A stretch of DNA of 46,643 nucleotides from an uncultured Erysipelotrichaceae bacterium (GCA_902766005.1 CACXCB010000087.1:1-46643); one strand, 5' to 3'; shown: positions 18,976-27,984, numbered from the stretch's first letter. Notes: generated by a model from the sequence alone, not told the origin. A program made the numbers and translations.

Positions 18976-19005
18976 GGGAAGATAAAATCTTCCCTTTTCT
19001 TTTTT
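18976..19005 (+). terminator. Intrinsic terminator inside the ECF operon
   Basis: Perfect GGGAAGAT / ATCTTCCC hairpin with AAA loop and a T-rich tail (TTTTCTTTTTT), ending 14 nt before the ATPase start. There is no room for a new promoter, so downstream genes must rely on read-through. This could set a higher S-to-ATPase ratio. Confidence 0.8.
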
Positions 19006-19018
19006 AAGGATGGATAGT

Positions 19019-20731
19019 ATGGAAAAGAAAACGATGATTGAATTCAGCAATTTCGGGTTTCAGTATTTTGCACAGAGTGAACCTACATTGCATGATATCA
19101 ATCTAAAGATATATGAAGGAGAAAAAATCCTGATTGCCGGTCCAAGCGGATCAGGGAAAAGTACATTGGGGAATTGTATTAATGGTTTGATACCCTTTGC
19201 GTATAAAGGCAAAATCACGGGATCTTTAAAAGTCGGCGGGATAGAGACAAAAGAAGCAAGCTTGTTTAAATTGTCTGCAAAAGTCGGAACAGTGTTACAG
19301 GATAGTGACGGACAGTTTATCGGCTTAAATGTCGGTGAAGATATCGCTTTCTCTTTGGAAAATGATATGGTTCCGTTAAATGAAATGAAAGAAAAAGTAA
19401 AGAGAATCTCTCAGATTGTAGATATGGAGGATCATCTGGATCATGATCCTCATGCCTTGAGCGGGGGGCAAAAACAGAGAGTTTCTTTAGCGGGCGTTAT
19501 GGTGGATGATGTAGATATACTGCTGTTTGATGAGCCTTTAGCCAATCTTGATCCAAAGACCGGGAAAACAGCTATCGAATTAATCGATCAGATATCTTCA
19601 GAGAATAGAACAGTTGTCATTATCGAGCATCGCTTGGAAGATGTTTTGCACCGCCCTGTAGATCGTATCATCCTGATCGATGAGGGAAGAATCATAATGG
19701 ATGCTTCGCCGGATGCAGTACTGGCAAGCGGCGTATTGGCAAAATACGGTGTGCGGGAACCATTGTATCTGACAGCGGCTAAATATGCCGGTGCAATTAT
19801 TACGGAACAGATGAAACCTGCTTCTTTAGATACTTTTGATGTTTCTTCCGTAAAAGAACCGATTCAGAAATGGTATGAGGATAATCATATCCGTGAAAAG
19901 CAGAAGCATCAAAAAGAAATGCTCAAGATTGATCATATCGGTTATTCCTATGATGGTATCAAACCTGTACTACAGGATATCAGCGCCACGGTTTATGAAG
20001 GGGAGATGCTCAGCATCGTCGGTAAAAACGGTGCCGGTAAAACAACATTGGCTTCGATAATCTGCGGTTTTATTCAACCGGATCAAGGGAAGATCCTTAT
20101 GAATGGGGAAGATTTATCCAAATATACAATTTCCGAAAGAGCTGAAAAAATCGGGATTGTGATGCAGAATCCAAACCAGATGATTTCAAAGACGATGATT
20201 TTTGATGAAGTTGCTTTGGGGTTACAGGTACGGAACATACCTGAAGAAGAAATTAAACAAAGAGTGTATGATGTTTTGAAAATCTGTGGTCTGTATGAAT
20301 TCAGAAACTGGCCTGTCAGTGCATTGAGCTTCGGACAGAAGAAGCGTGTCAGCATAGCTGCTATTCTGGTATTAAACCCGCAGATTCTGATTCTGGATGA
20401 ACCGACTGCAGGACAGGATTATCATCATTATTCAGAGATTATGGAATTTTTAAAAGAATTAAATGACAACGGGCAGACGATTATCATGATAACCCATGAT
20501 ATGCATTTGATGCTGGAATATACAGACCGTGCGATTGTGATTACTGAAGGAAAAAAACTGGCAGATGAAAAAGCATTTGCGGTATTGTGTGATCCGGAAT
20601 TAACAGAAAAAGCAAATCTGAAAGAGACTTCGTTGTTTGAACTGGCAAAAAAGACAGATATTTCTGAACCATTGGAGTTTGTTGAATGCTTCATACATTA
20701 TGATAGAAAGGAAAGAGAAAATGAAGGTTAA
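19019..20731 (+). CDS. ECF transporter double ATPase (fused EcfA/EcfA')
   Basis: About 570 residues with two complete ABC cassettes. The first has Walker A GPSGSGKST near 45, signature LSGGQKQR near 145 and Walker B ILLFDEPLANLD. The second has GKNGAGKTT near 338, signature-like LSFGQKKR near 435 and LILDEPTAGQD. The second signature has SFGQ instead of SGGQ. Start at 19019 because AAGGA lies 8 nt upstream; the in-frame ATG at 19010 has no usable ribosome site. It energises the S component together with the T component, whose gene overlaps by 11 nt. Confidence 0.9.
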   Translation: MEKKTMIEFSNFGFQYFAQSEPTLHDINLKIYEGEKILIAGPSGSGKSTLGNCINGLIPFAYKGKITGSLKVGGIETKEASLFKLSAKVGTVLQDSDGQFIGLNVGEDIAFSLENDMVPLNEMKEKVKRISQIVDMEDHLDHDPHALSGGQKQRVSLAGVMVDDVDILLFDEPLANLDPKTGKTAIELIDQISSENRTVVIIEHRLEDVLHRPVDRIILIDEGRIIMDASPDAVLASGVLAKYGVREPLYLTAAKYAGAIITEQMKPASLDTFDVSSVKEPIQKWYEDNHIREKQKHQKEMLKIDHIGYSYDGIKPVLQDISATVYEGEMLSIVGKNGAGKTTLASIICGFIQPDQGKILMNGEDLSKYTISERAEKIGIVMQNPNQMISKTMIFDEVALGLQVRNIPEEEIKQRVYDVLKICGLYEFRNWPVSALSFGQKKRVSIAAILVLNPQILILDEPTAGQDYHHYSEIMEFLKELNDNGQTIIMITHDMHLMLEYTDRAIVITEGKKLADEKAFAVLCDPELTEKANLKETSLFELAKKTDISEPLEFVECFIHYDRKERENEG

Positions 20732-21554
20732 ACTGTTTTCATACAGCCAGCTGGATACGTTTGTACATCGTTTAAGCGGTGTATCAAAACTGTTCTGTTT
20801 TCTTTTCCTGACTTCTGCAATCATGCTGACATATGACATTCGTATAATTATTTGTATTCTGGTTTTGTCTCTGGTTATGATGAAGATCTCTAAAATACAG
20901 TTTAAACAGATCAAGACAATGCTGATTTATGTAGGAATATTTCTTTTGTTTAACTTTGTTCTGACATTTGTGATTGAACCGGAATACGGCGTCAAAATAT
21001 ATGGTACAAGACATGTCTTGTTTTCTATAGCCGGACCATATACTGTTACACAGGAACAATTGTTTTATCAGGTTACCAAATTCATGAAGTATCTGTCTGT
21101 CATTCCGCTGGGCATCATATTTGTATTAACGACCAATCCCAGTGAATTTGCATCTTCATTGAACGGAGTAGGCGTAAGCTATAAAATATGCACTGCATTG
21201 TCATTGACATTGAGATATTTCCCGGATGTTGCAAGAGATTACAGCCAGATTTCTCTGGCTCAACAGGCAAGAGGCATAGAGATGTCTGCCAAAGCGAAAT
21301 TCACAGACCGTATTAAAAGAGTAGCTGCTATATTAATTCCGCTGATTATGACGACTATGGATCGTGTGGAATTAATATCCAATGCCATGGATTTGCGAGG
21401 CTATGGAAAACATAAGAAAAGAACATGGTATTCACAAAAGCCATTGAAGACAGCAGACTATATTTCCATGGCTGTTTCATTGCTGATTCTGATAGGATCG
21501 CTGTTTGTACGGTTTTATATCAATCATAGCATGTTCTATAATCCGTTTATTTAA
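20721..21554 (+). CDS. ECF transporter T component (EcfT)
   Basis: 277-residue membrane protein with several TM segments. It carries the two coupling-helix motifs that dock onto the ATPases: AQQARGIEMS (near 190) and AMDLRGYGKHK (near 230), both with the x-R-G core. Start chosen at 20721 (AAAGGAAAGAG upstream), overlapping the ATPase end. It is the last transport gene; the SAM hydrolases follow after 10 nt with a GGGGG ribosome site, so all are probably one operon. Confidence 0.88.
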   Translation: MKVKLFSYSQLDTFVHRLSGVSKLFCFLFLTSAIMLTYDIRIIICILVLSLVMMKISKIQFKQIKTMLIYVGIFLLFNFVLTFVIEPEYGVKIYGTRHVLFSIAGPYTVTQEQLFYQVTKFMKYLSVIPLGIIFVLTTNPSEFASSLNGVGVSYKICTALSLTLRYFPDVARDYSQISLAQQARGIEMSAKAKFTDRIKRVAAILIPLIMTTMDRVELISNAMDLRGYGKHKKRTWYSQKPLKTADYISMAVSLLILIGSLFVRFYINHSMFYNPFI

Positions 21555-21564
21555 GGGGGTATAA

Positions 21565-22422
21565 ATGAATAACGAAGTATTGCCGATTCTGGTCTTTCAA
21601 ACCGATTTTACATATCTTGAGGGGGCTGTTGCTTCCATGTATGGTGTTGTACGATCTGTCAGCAGGGATGTGGAAATTATTACCGCAAGTCATGACTTGC
21701 CGCAATATGATATCTGGAGTGCATCTTACAGACTCCAACAATACATGGAGTTTTGGCCGAAAGGAACGGTATTTGTATCCGTCGTGGATCCCGGCGTTGG
21801 CACCGCAAGAAAGGCTTGTGTCGCTTTAACGAAAGACGGCTATTATGTCGTGACGCCGGATAACGGCACACTGACGCATGTCAAGCTGGCCCATGGCATT
21901 CAGGAAATCCGAGAGATTGATGAAACAATCAACCGTCTGAATTCTACCAGGGGAACATCCGTATTCCATGGAAGGGATTTGTTTGGCTATTGCGGAGCAA
22001 GATTAGCTGCCGGAATAATTACCTATGAACAGGTTGGGCAGAAATATGATCCAAAAGACATTGTTACCTTTGACATTGTCAAACCGGCTGTTGCAGAGGG
22101 AAGAATAAAAGGAATCATCGAAATTGATGATCCGAATTTTGGTAATGCATGGACGAATATTCCTCTTGAAGAGATGGAGAAAGCAGGTTTTGTCTATGGC
22201 GAAGATATTCATGTCATTATTGAAAAAGAAGGTAAGGTTGTGTATGACCGCAATACACGTTTTGCCAGAACATTCGGTGATGTAGAGAAAGGTGAACCTG
22301 TTCTCTACAACAATGAACAGATGCATGTTTCATTTGCCTTGTCACAGGGAAATTTCATGAAGACATACGGCATCACTTTCGGCCCGGATCATCTGGTAAC
22401 TTTGGAGAAAAAACATGTCTGA
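21565..22422 (+). CDS. SAM hydroxide adenosyltransferase (DUF62), copy 1
   Basis: 285 residues of the DUF62/chlorinase-fluorinase fold. Known members hydrolyse S-adenosylmethionine to adenosine and methionine using hydroxide. The catalytic Asp-Arg-His set is recognisable in VVDPGVGTAR (Asp, Arg) and FHGRD (His). TPDNGTL and NFGNAWTNI shape the adenosyl pocket. The N-terminal motif is QTDFTYLEG where most members have TDFG, a small deviation. It overlaps copy 2 by 8 nt. Hydrolase activity is the best call; a halogenase is unlikely given the context. Confidence 0.86.
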   Translation: MNNEVLPILVFQTDFTYLEGAVASMYGVVRSVSRDVEIITASHDLPQYDIWSASYRLQQYMEFWPKGTVFVSVVDPGVGTARKACVALTKDGYYVVTPDNGTLTHVKLAHGIQEIREIDETINRLNSTRGTSVFHGRDLFGYCGARLAAGIITYEQVGQKYDPKDIVTFDIVKPAVAEGRIKGIIEIDDPNFGNAWTNIPLEEMEKAGFVYGEDIHVIIEKEGKVVYDRNTRFARTFGDVEKGEPVLYNNEQMHVSFALSQGNFMKTYGITFGPDHLVTLEKKHV

Positions 22423-23269
22423 TGTAAATGGATTATTGGTTTTACAAAGTGATTTCGGCCTGGTAGATGGCGCTGTTGCCGCAATGATCGGTGTTGCTTT
22501 ATCCGTTGATGAGAATTTAAAAATATATAACCTGACACATGAAATACCGCCATTTGATACTTTTGAAGCTTCCTATAGGTTATTGCAGGCTGTTCCGTAC
22601 TGGCCGGAAGGAACGGTATTTGTTTCCGTGATTGATCCGGGGGTCGGAAGCTCAAGAAGCTCGCTTGTGGCTAAAACAAGCAGAGGACAATATATTGTGA
22701 CACCGGATAACGGCTCTTTAAGCCATGTGGCCAGGGTGCTGGGTTTTACGGAAGTCAGGGAAATATCTGAAGAAGTCGGCAGAAGAAAAAGCGCAGGGCA
22801 TTCTCAGACATTTCATGGCAGGGATATCTATTCTTATACCGGGGCTTTGTTAGCTTCCGGACAGGTTTCATTTGAAGAAATCGGAAAAGTTGTGCCGATG
22901 GAAAATATCATCCTTTTGGAGGACATGTATCCGCAAATTGAAGCAGATAAAATCACCGGAACAATTGAAACACTGGACGTTCGGTTTGGATCGTTATGGA
23001 CAAATATTTCCCTTGAGGATTTTCAAAAACTGGAAATTCAACAGGGAGAACCGGTTGATGTCTCCATTTATAAAGAGAATATCCGTCTTTATCATTCTTT
23101 TGTTCCTTACGGATTAACTTTTGCGGATGTAGAAATCGGAGAACCGCTGGTATATCTGAATTCCATGGATCATATCGGCATTGCGATCAATCAGGGAAAT
23201 TTTGCAAGAGCGTACAATATCGGCACAAGAAGGCCATGGCGTGTTGTTTTGGCGAAAATGCAGAAATAG
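22415..23269 (+). CDS. SAM hydroxide adenosyltransferase (DUF62), copy 2
   Basis: 284-residue paralog of the gene before it. The Asp-Arg-His set is intact (VIDPGVGSSR, FHGRD), and TPDNGSL and FGSLWTNI are conserved. The N-terminal motif is the classic QSDFGLVDG, so this copy looks closer to the family norm than copy 1. Its ATG lies inside the end of copy 1. DUF62 proteins are trimers, so the two could form a mixed trimer (inference). The pair closes the ECF operon at a shared terminator. Confidence 0.87.
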   Translation: MSDVNGLLVLQSDFGLVDGAVAAMIGVALSVDENLKIYNLTHEIPPFDTFEASYRLLQAVPYWPEGTVFVSVIDPGVGSSRSSLVAKTSRGQYIVTPDNGSLSHVARVLGFTEVREISEEVGRRKSAGHSQTFHGRDIYSYTGALLASGQVSFEEIGKVVPMENIILLEDMYPQIEADKITGTIETLDVRFGSLWTNISLEDFQKLEIQQGEPVDVSIYKENIRLYHSFVPYGLTFADVEIGEPLVYLNSMDHIGIAINQGNFARAYNIGTRRPWRVVLAKMQK

Positions 23270-23270
23270 A

Positions 23271-23295
23271 AAAAGTCACCTCATGGTGACTTTTT
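23271..23295. terminator. Bidirectional terminator between convergent operons
   Basis: AAAAGTCACC / GGTGACTTTT hairpin with TCAT loop. It has A-rich and T-rich flanks and lies between the converging DUF62 and msrC genes, so it can serve both strands. Confidence 0.85.
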
Positions 23296-23752
23296 AAAAA
23301 CTCCAGTTATGCTTGATCCATGCTTTAGATATATCCACAGCAGCCTGTTCCATCTCTTTGGCTTCATCTGCCGTAAAACGGTTTTTCTCAGGCGAATCCA
23401 GGTCAATCTCTCCGATGACTTCATCATTCAAAATGATTGGTACGCATAATTCACTGCGGCTGTCACTGTCACAGGCAATATGTCCCGGAAAAGAGAGAAC
23501 ATCATCGATTTTTTGTGTCTCTTTATCTCTGTAACATTTACCGCATACACCTTTGTCAAAAGGAATATGCGTACAGGCAACTTTTCCCTGGAATGGTCCT
23601 AAGACCAATTCATTGTTTTTGGTGAAATAGAATCCTGCCCAGTTCAAGCGGTCATAGTTTGTTTTGATGCATGCAGAAACATTGCTGAAAGCTGCAATCA
23701 TATCCTCTTCTTCAAGAAGTGAGCGGATTTGAGCGTTAATAAACTGATTCAT
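23294..23752 (-). CDS. msrC: Free methionine-(R)-sulfoxide reductase, GAF type
   Basis: 152-residue single GAF domain. The fRMsr signature is clear: GPFQGKVACTHIPF, GVCGKC and FPGHIACDSDSRSE. These carry the three cysteines that in the E. coli enzyme (84, 94, 118) perform catalysis and disulfide relay. It reduces free Met-R-sulfoxide with thioredoxin. It is the last gene of the ior operon; its ATG overlaps the ACT gene stop (TGATG). Oxygen-damage repair beside oxygen-labile ferredoxin enzymes is plausible, but the link is inference. Confidence 0.88.
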   Translation of the reverse strand: MNQFINAQIRSLLEEEDMIAAFSNVSACIKTNYDRLNWAGFYFTKNNELVLGPFQGKVACTHIPFDKGVCGKCYRDKETQKIDDVLSFPGHIACDSDSRSELCVPIILNDEVIGEIDLDSPEKNRFTADEAKEMEQAAVDISKAWIKHNWSF

Positions 23753-24186
23753 CAGATCTGTGCAATGTCTTCCTGGGTAAGAATCTTCAGGCCTTTAGCT
23801 GCCAATTTCGGTTCGGCAATTGCGACATCGCTGATTCTGAAAATCATGCCTGCACTTTTTGCTTCTTTGCCGATGATGAAGGAATACATGTAATCGATAT
23901 TGACATCTTCATCCGCAAATGTCTGCAGCATTTTATCAAGGCTTCCCGGTTCATCGGAAACTTCTACCGCAAGGACGGAATTGATGCTTGTCACAAAGTC
24001 AGCTTCTTTCAGAATATTTACAGCGTTAAATGTATCATCAACGATAATACGTGCAATGCCGTATTCTTTTGTCTCAGCAAGAGAGATAGCACGTAAATCA
24101 ACATGATTCTGTGCAAGGATGCTGGTCATTTTTTTCAATGTTCCGGGTTTATTGACAAGGAACACAGATATTTGTTTTAAACTCAT
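23752..24186 (-). CDS. Tandem ACT-domain amino-acid-binding protein
   Basis: 144 residues made of two ACT domains. The first begins QISVFLVNKPGTLKKMTSIL, the second AVEVSDEPGSLDKMLQTF. No catalytic domain is attached. ACT domains bind amino acids and act as sensors. Stand-alone tandem-ACT proteins are regular partners of phenylacetate-CoA ligase and indolepyruvate oxidoreductase genes. It probably senses an aromatic amino acid and tunes its neighbours (inference). It sits 14 nt behind paaK with ribosome site GGAGG. Confidence 0.85.
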   Translation of the reverse strand: MSLKQISVFLVNKPGTLKKMTSILAQNHVDLRAISLAETKEYGIARIIVDDTFNAVNILKEADFVTSINSVLAVEVSDEPGSLDKMLQTFADEDVNIDYMYSFIIGKEAKSAGMIFRISDVAIAEPKLAAKGLKILTQEDIAQI

Positions 24187-24200
24187 GAGAATCCTCCGTA

Positions 24201-25502
24201 TTAAATTTTTCTCTTATCAATTACACGAACGGCTTTGCCTTCGCTTCTGGCAATTGTCTTAGGTGCTACAAGTGTAACTTTAGCCTTGAGGCCGAGAATA
24301 GATCTGAGACCGTCAACCAGTACTTTCTGACGATCGGCAATTTCACCGAGATTATCTGTGAACATTTCCGGTGTCATCTCAACCTGTACTTCGAATGTAT
24401 CTGTATTGTTAATACGATCGACAATAATCTGATAGTTCGCGGCATAGCCGTTATTCAGCAATACTGTTTCAATCTGGCTTGGGAATACGTTGACACCGCG
24501 GATAATCAACATGTCATCGGTTCTTCCCTTTGGCTTCTTCATACGTACATGTGTTCTTCCGCAAGAACATTTTTCATGTGTCAATACACAGATGTCTCTA
24601 GTGCGATAACGGATTAACGGGAAAGCTTCTTTATCCAAGCATGTGAATACGAGTTCACCCGGCTCGCCATCCGGAAGCACTTCCTCTGTATCCGGATCGA
24701 TAATTTCCGGAATAAAGTGGTCTTCATTAATGTGCATGCCCTGTTGTGCAGAACATTCAAAAGCTACACCGGGACCGGAAATCTCAGTTAATCCATAGAT
24801 ATCATATGCTTTGATGCCCAATGTTTTTTCGATATCGTGACGCATTTCTTCAGACCATGCTTCAGCACCGAAAATACCTGCTTTCAAAGGAATGTCATCC
24901 GGACCGTAGCCCATTTCCTTCATTCTTTCGCCCAAATAAGCAGCATAACTTGGGGTGCAGCAGAGAATGGTAGCTTGCAGATCCATGATAAACATGATCT
25001 GACGGTCTGTATTGCCTGAGCTTGTCGGAACAGTTAAACAGCCGACTTTGTGAGATCCGCCATTAAGACCGGGACCGCCTGTGAATAATCCATATCCATA
25101 GGAAATTTGGCAGACATCTTCATTTGTTCCGCCTGCAGCTGTAATCGCTCTTGCACAGCAATCTTCCCAAAGGTCGATGTCGTGTTGTGTGTAGAAGGAA
25201 ACAACTCTCTTTCCGGTTGTACCTGAAGTGGATTGAATTCTGACACAATCCTTTAATGGTTTTCCTAATAAGCCGTACGGATACTGGTCTTTGAGGTCGT
25301 CTTTGGAAATAAACGGAAGTTTATGGAGGTCATCTGCAGATTTGATGTCATCCGGTGTTAAACCTTTTGCCTCCATCTTTTTCCTGTAGTACGGAACATC
25401 ATTCCATACATGTTGTACCTGCTTTACGAGTCGCTCATCCTGGATCGCTTTGATCGTTTCACGACTCGCGCATTCAATTTCTTCCTGATAATACCTTTCC
25501 AT
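24201..25502 (-). CDS. paaK: Phenylacetate-CoA ligase
   Basis: 433-residue PaaK-type member of the ANL superfamily. It converts an arylacetate, ATP and CoA to the aryl-acetyl-CoA. The nucleotide loop STSGTTGKRV lies near residue 93, YGLTEISGPGVAFEC near 240, the hinge GRTDDMLIIRG near 330, and the C-terminal small domain ends RSEGKAVRVIDKR with the expected lysine. It is clearly of the short PaaK form, not the long acyl-CoA synthetase form. Lying between iorAB and the ACT sensor, it likely feeds or drains indole-, phenyl- or hydroxyphenyl-acetyl-CoA. Confidence 0.92.
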   Translation of the reverse strand: MERYYQEEIECASRETIKAIQDERLVKQVQHVWNDVPYYRKKMEAKGLTPDDIKSADDLHKLPFISKDDLKDQYPYGLLGKPLKDCVRIQSTSGTTGKRVVSFYTQHDIDLWEDCCARAITAAGGTNEDVCQISYGYGLFTGGPGLNGGSHKVGCLTVPTSSGNTDRQIMFIMDLQATILCCTPSYAAYLGERMKEMGYGPDDIPLKAGIFGAEAWSEEMRHDIEKTLGIKAYDIYGLTEISGPGVAFECSAQQGMHINEDHFIPEIIDPDTEEVLPDGEPGELVFTCLDKEAFPLIRYRTRDICVLTHEKCSCGRTHVRMKKPKGRTDDMLIIRGVNVFPSQIETVLLNNGYAANYQIIVDRINNTDTFEVQVEMTPEMFTDNLGEIADRQKVLVDGLRSILGLKAKVTLVAPKTIARSEGKAVRVIDKRKI

Positions 25503-25527
25503 AATTTTGTCTCCTTACTATATTAAC

Positions 25528-26100
25528 TCAGGCGTTTTTCCCCAATGCAAATGCTTTTTTGTTGATTTCAAGGAAAGCTGGTTTGACAAGAGCTTCCAAT
25601 GCTTTCATCCATTCTTCTTCAGGAATATCGAAGTAATGTGATAATCTTCCTAAAAGAACGATGTTTACGGCTTTAAGGGAACCGGCTTCTTCTGCCAGTT
25701 TCAGACAATCCAATGCATCTATTTTAGCACCTGTTGCCTTCATTTTTTCAATGATATTTTCCGGATATGTCATTGCACCTGTAATGACAGGCATCGGATC
25801 TACCTGTTGTGTATTTGTGACTATAATACCGTCTTCTTTGAGATAAGATAGCCATCTGGCAGCTTCTAATGCTTCAAAAGAAACGATGAAATCCGCTTCA
25901 CCTTCATCAATGACAGGAGAATATACTTTATCCCCATAGCGGACATATGTAACGACACTTCCGCCACGCTGTGACATGCCATGGACTTCGGAGACCTTGA
26001 CATCATAACCCTGTGAAAGAAGAAGCTGTCCGAGGAGCTTGCTGGCAAGAAGGGAACCCTGTCCGCCAACACCTACGATCATGATATTCTTTGTTTCCAT
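25528..26100 (-). CDS. iorB: Indolepyruvate:ferredoxin oxidoreductase, beta subunit
   Basis: 190 residues, the gamma-type domain of 2-oxoacid:ferredoxin oxidoreductases. The N-terminal IMIVGVGGQGSLLASKLL and VHGMSQRGGSVVTYVRYG are characteristic. Start placed at 26100, where the ATG overlaps the iorA stop (TAATG). The longer in-frame extension to 26169 would run into iorA. With IorA it forms the enzyme that converts aryl-pyruvates, CoA and oxidised ferredoxin to aryl-acetyl-CoA, CO2 and reduced ferredoxin, or the reverse. Confidence 0.93.
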   Translation of the reverse strand: METKNIMIVGVGGQGSLLASKLLGQLLLSQGYDVKVSEVHGMSQRGGSVVTYVRYGDKVYSPVIDEGEADFIVSFEALEAARWLSYLKEDGIIVTNTQQVDPMPVITGAMTYPENIIEKMKATGAKIDALDCLKLAEEAGSLKAVNIVLLGRLSHYFDIPEEEWMKALEALVKPAFLEINKKAFALGKNA

Positions 26101-27854
26101 TATTTTGCCTCCTTTGTCTGTAATGCACCGAAGTGGCACAACTGGCTGCATACTTCGCAACCAACGCATAATGTGTTATCAATACATGCTTTTCCGTTTT
26201 TGATGGAAATCGCCGGACAGCCGATCCTCATACAGGATTTGCATCCCACACATTTATTTGTATCGACAATCAGCGGTGGATTGTGTTTGACATATTTCAA
26301 TAATGCACACGGCCTTCTGGAAATGATGACGGATGGTTCTGCCACAGCCAGTTCTTCCTTGATCGCTGTGTCGCATTCTTTCAGGTTGTATGGATCAACA
26401 ACTCTGACACGATTGAATCCCATTGCCTTGCATAATGCTTCAAGATTGATCTTTCCTGCCGGATCGCCTTTAATATTGTATCCGGTTGTCGGATTCTGCT
26501 GATGTCCAGTCATGCCTGTGATGGAGTTATCGAGGATGATGACAGTGGAATTGGACTGGTTATAGGCAATATTGGCTAAACCTGTCATGCCGGAGTGCAT
26601 AAAGGTTGAATCGCCGATCACTGCAACAGTTTTGCCTTCGCTCTTTTCACCTAAAGCTTTATTGAAGCCATGAAGTGAGCTGATGGATGCACCCATGCAC
26701 AATGTTGTTTCAATCGCACCAAGAGGAGCAACAGCACCTAATGTATAACAGCCGATATCACCCAGTACGGTGCATTTGTTCTGCTTGAGTGTATAGAACA
26801 TGCCTCTGTGTGGGCAACCTGCACACATAACCGGAGGACGTGGCGGAATAGCCTCATCCAGCTTTCTTCCCTGCGGAACAGTTTTGCCCAATGCTTTGGC
26901 AATCAGATTCTGGGAGAATTCTCCGCAGATCGGCAGAATATCTTTTCCGGAAACTTCTAATCCTAAGGACCTGACATGGTTTTCAATAATCGGATCGAGT
27001 TCTTCCACAACTACCAGCTTATCAACCTTTTCTGCAAAGTCGCGGATCAGTTTTTCCGGAAGAGGGTTTGCGATACCTAGCTTCAATACACTTGCGGAAT
27101 CACCGAATACTTCCTTGACATATTGATAAGAGGTGGAAGAGGTAATGATACCCAAAGAAGTATCACCCATCTCTACTCTGTTCAATGGTGATGTTTCCGC
27201 ATAAGCAATCAGATCTTTTGTTCTCTGTTCAACGATCGGATGTCTCTTTATTGCGTTGCCGGGCATCATAACATACTTGGCAATGTTCTTCTCATATTCT
27301 TTTTCAGGTACAATTCTTTCGCTCTCACTTACCAGGGATTGAGAGTGGGCAACTCTGGTGCACATCTTGATCAGTACCGGTGTATCAAACTTTTCAGATA
27401 TTTCATAAGCCAGTTTGGTAAACTCTAATGCTTCTTTAGAATCGGATGGTTCCAGCATCGGCACTTTAGCTGCGATTGCGTGATGACGGCTGTCCTGTTC
27501 ATTTTGTGAGGAGTGCATTCCGGCATCATCAGCTACAGTAATCACAAGACCTGCATTGACACCGGTGTAGGACATCGTATAAAGAGGGTCTGCAGCAACA
27601 TTCAGACCGACGTGTTTCTGGGCACAGAATGATCTTTTTCCGGCAAGGCTTGCACCGAAAGCAGCTTCCATAGCGACCTTCTCATTTGGAGCCCATTCAC
27701 AATAGATTTCATCATATAGGACAGCTTCTTCTGTAATCTCTGTGCTTGGTGTTCCCGGATAGCTGGAGATAAAGCAGACACCTGCTTCATATAAACCTCT
27801 GGCGATTGCTTTGTTTCCAAGCATCAGAACTTTGTTTTCATTGCTCTTTTCCAT
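26100..27854 (-). CDS. iorA: Indolepyruvate:ferredoxin oxidoreductase, alpha subunit
   Basis: 584 residues. The N-terminal pyrimidine-binding domain (about 1-190) is followed by the transketolase-like C domain. Next is the TPP-binding domain with CAGCPHRGMFYTL near 345, GDIGCYTL near 370 and GDSTFMHSG near 420. Two [4Fe-4S] motifs close the protein (CVGCKSCMRIGC and CVGCEVCSQLC). Known IorAB is reversible in anaerobes, and the carboxylating direction yields aromatic 2-oxoacids. First gene of the operon, with AGGAG before the ATG. Confidence 0.94.
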   Translation of the reverse strand: MEKSNENKVLMLGNKAIARGLYEAGVCFISSYPGTPSTEITEEAVLYDEIYCEWAPNEKVAMEAAFGASLAGKRSFCAQKHVGLNVAADPLYTMSYTGVNAGLVITVADDAGMHSSQNEQDSRHHAIAAKVPMLEPSDSKEALEFTKLAYEISEKFDTPVLIKMCTRVAHSQSLVSESERIVPEKEYEKNIAKYVMMPGNAIKRHPIVEQRTKDLIAYAETSPLNRVEMGDTSLGIITSSTSYQYVKEVFGDSASVLKLGIANPLPEKLIRDFAEKVDKLVVVEELDPIIENHVRSLGLEVSGKDILPICGEFSQNLIAKALGKTVPQGRKLDEAIPPRPPVMCAGCPHRGMFYTLKQNKCTVLGDIGCYTLGAVAPLGAIETTLCMGASISSLHGFNKALGEKSEGKTVAVIGDSTFMHSGMTGLANIAYNQSNSTVIILDNSITGMTGHQQNPTTGYNIKGDPAGKINLEALCKAMGFNRVRVVDPYNLKECDTAIKEELAVAEPSVIISRRPCALLKYVKHNPPLIVDTNKCVGCKSCMRIGCPAISIKNGKACIDNTLCVGCEVCSQLCHFGALQTKEAK

Positions 27855-27886
27855 AATTTCTCCTATTTTTTCAAATATTCCTAATA

Positions 27887-27915
27887 ATATTAAAACGATA
27901 TGGTTGATAATTCAA
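27887..27915 (-). promoter_or_regulatory. Promoter of the ior-paaK operon
   Basis: Read on the minus strand: TTGAAT, exactly 17 nt, TAATAT. Its -35 is back to back with the -35 of the plus-strand promoter. The two together form the inverted repeat GGTTGA-TAAT-TCAACC at 27902-27917, a possible shared regulator site. Confidence 0.7.
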
Positions 27916-27932
27916 CCTTTTAATGTTACAAT
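27904..27932 (+). promoter_or_regulatory. Promoter of the divergent acyl-CoA ligase
   Basis: TTGATA, 17-nt spacer, TACAAT, with TG one base ahead (extended -10). It shares the -35 zone with the divergent ior promoter. Confidence 0.75.
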
Positions 27933-27943
27933 GCGTTAACGCA
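27932..27943. promoter_or_regulatory. Perfect palindromic operator
   Basis: TGCGTTAACGCA is a 12-bp perfect palindrome. It starts at the last base of the plus-strand -10 and covers the expected start site. That position suits a repressor of the ligase gene. The cognate regulator is not identified. Confidence 0.55.
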
Positions 27944-27984
27944 CTAAATTATTTTAGGCAGTAATTGTCAAAAGGAGAAGGAAA

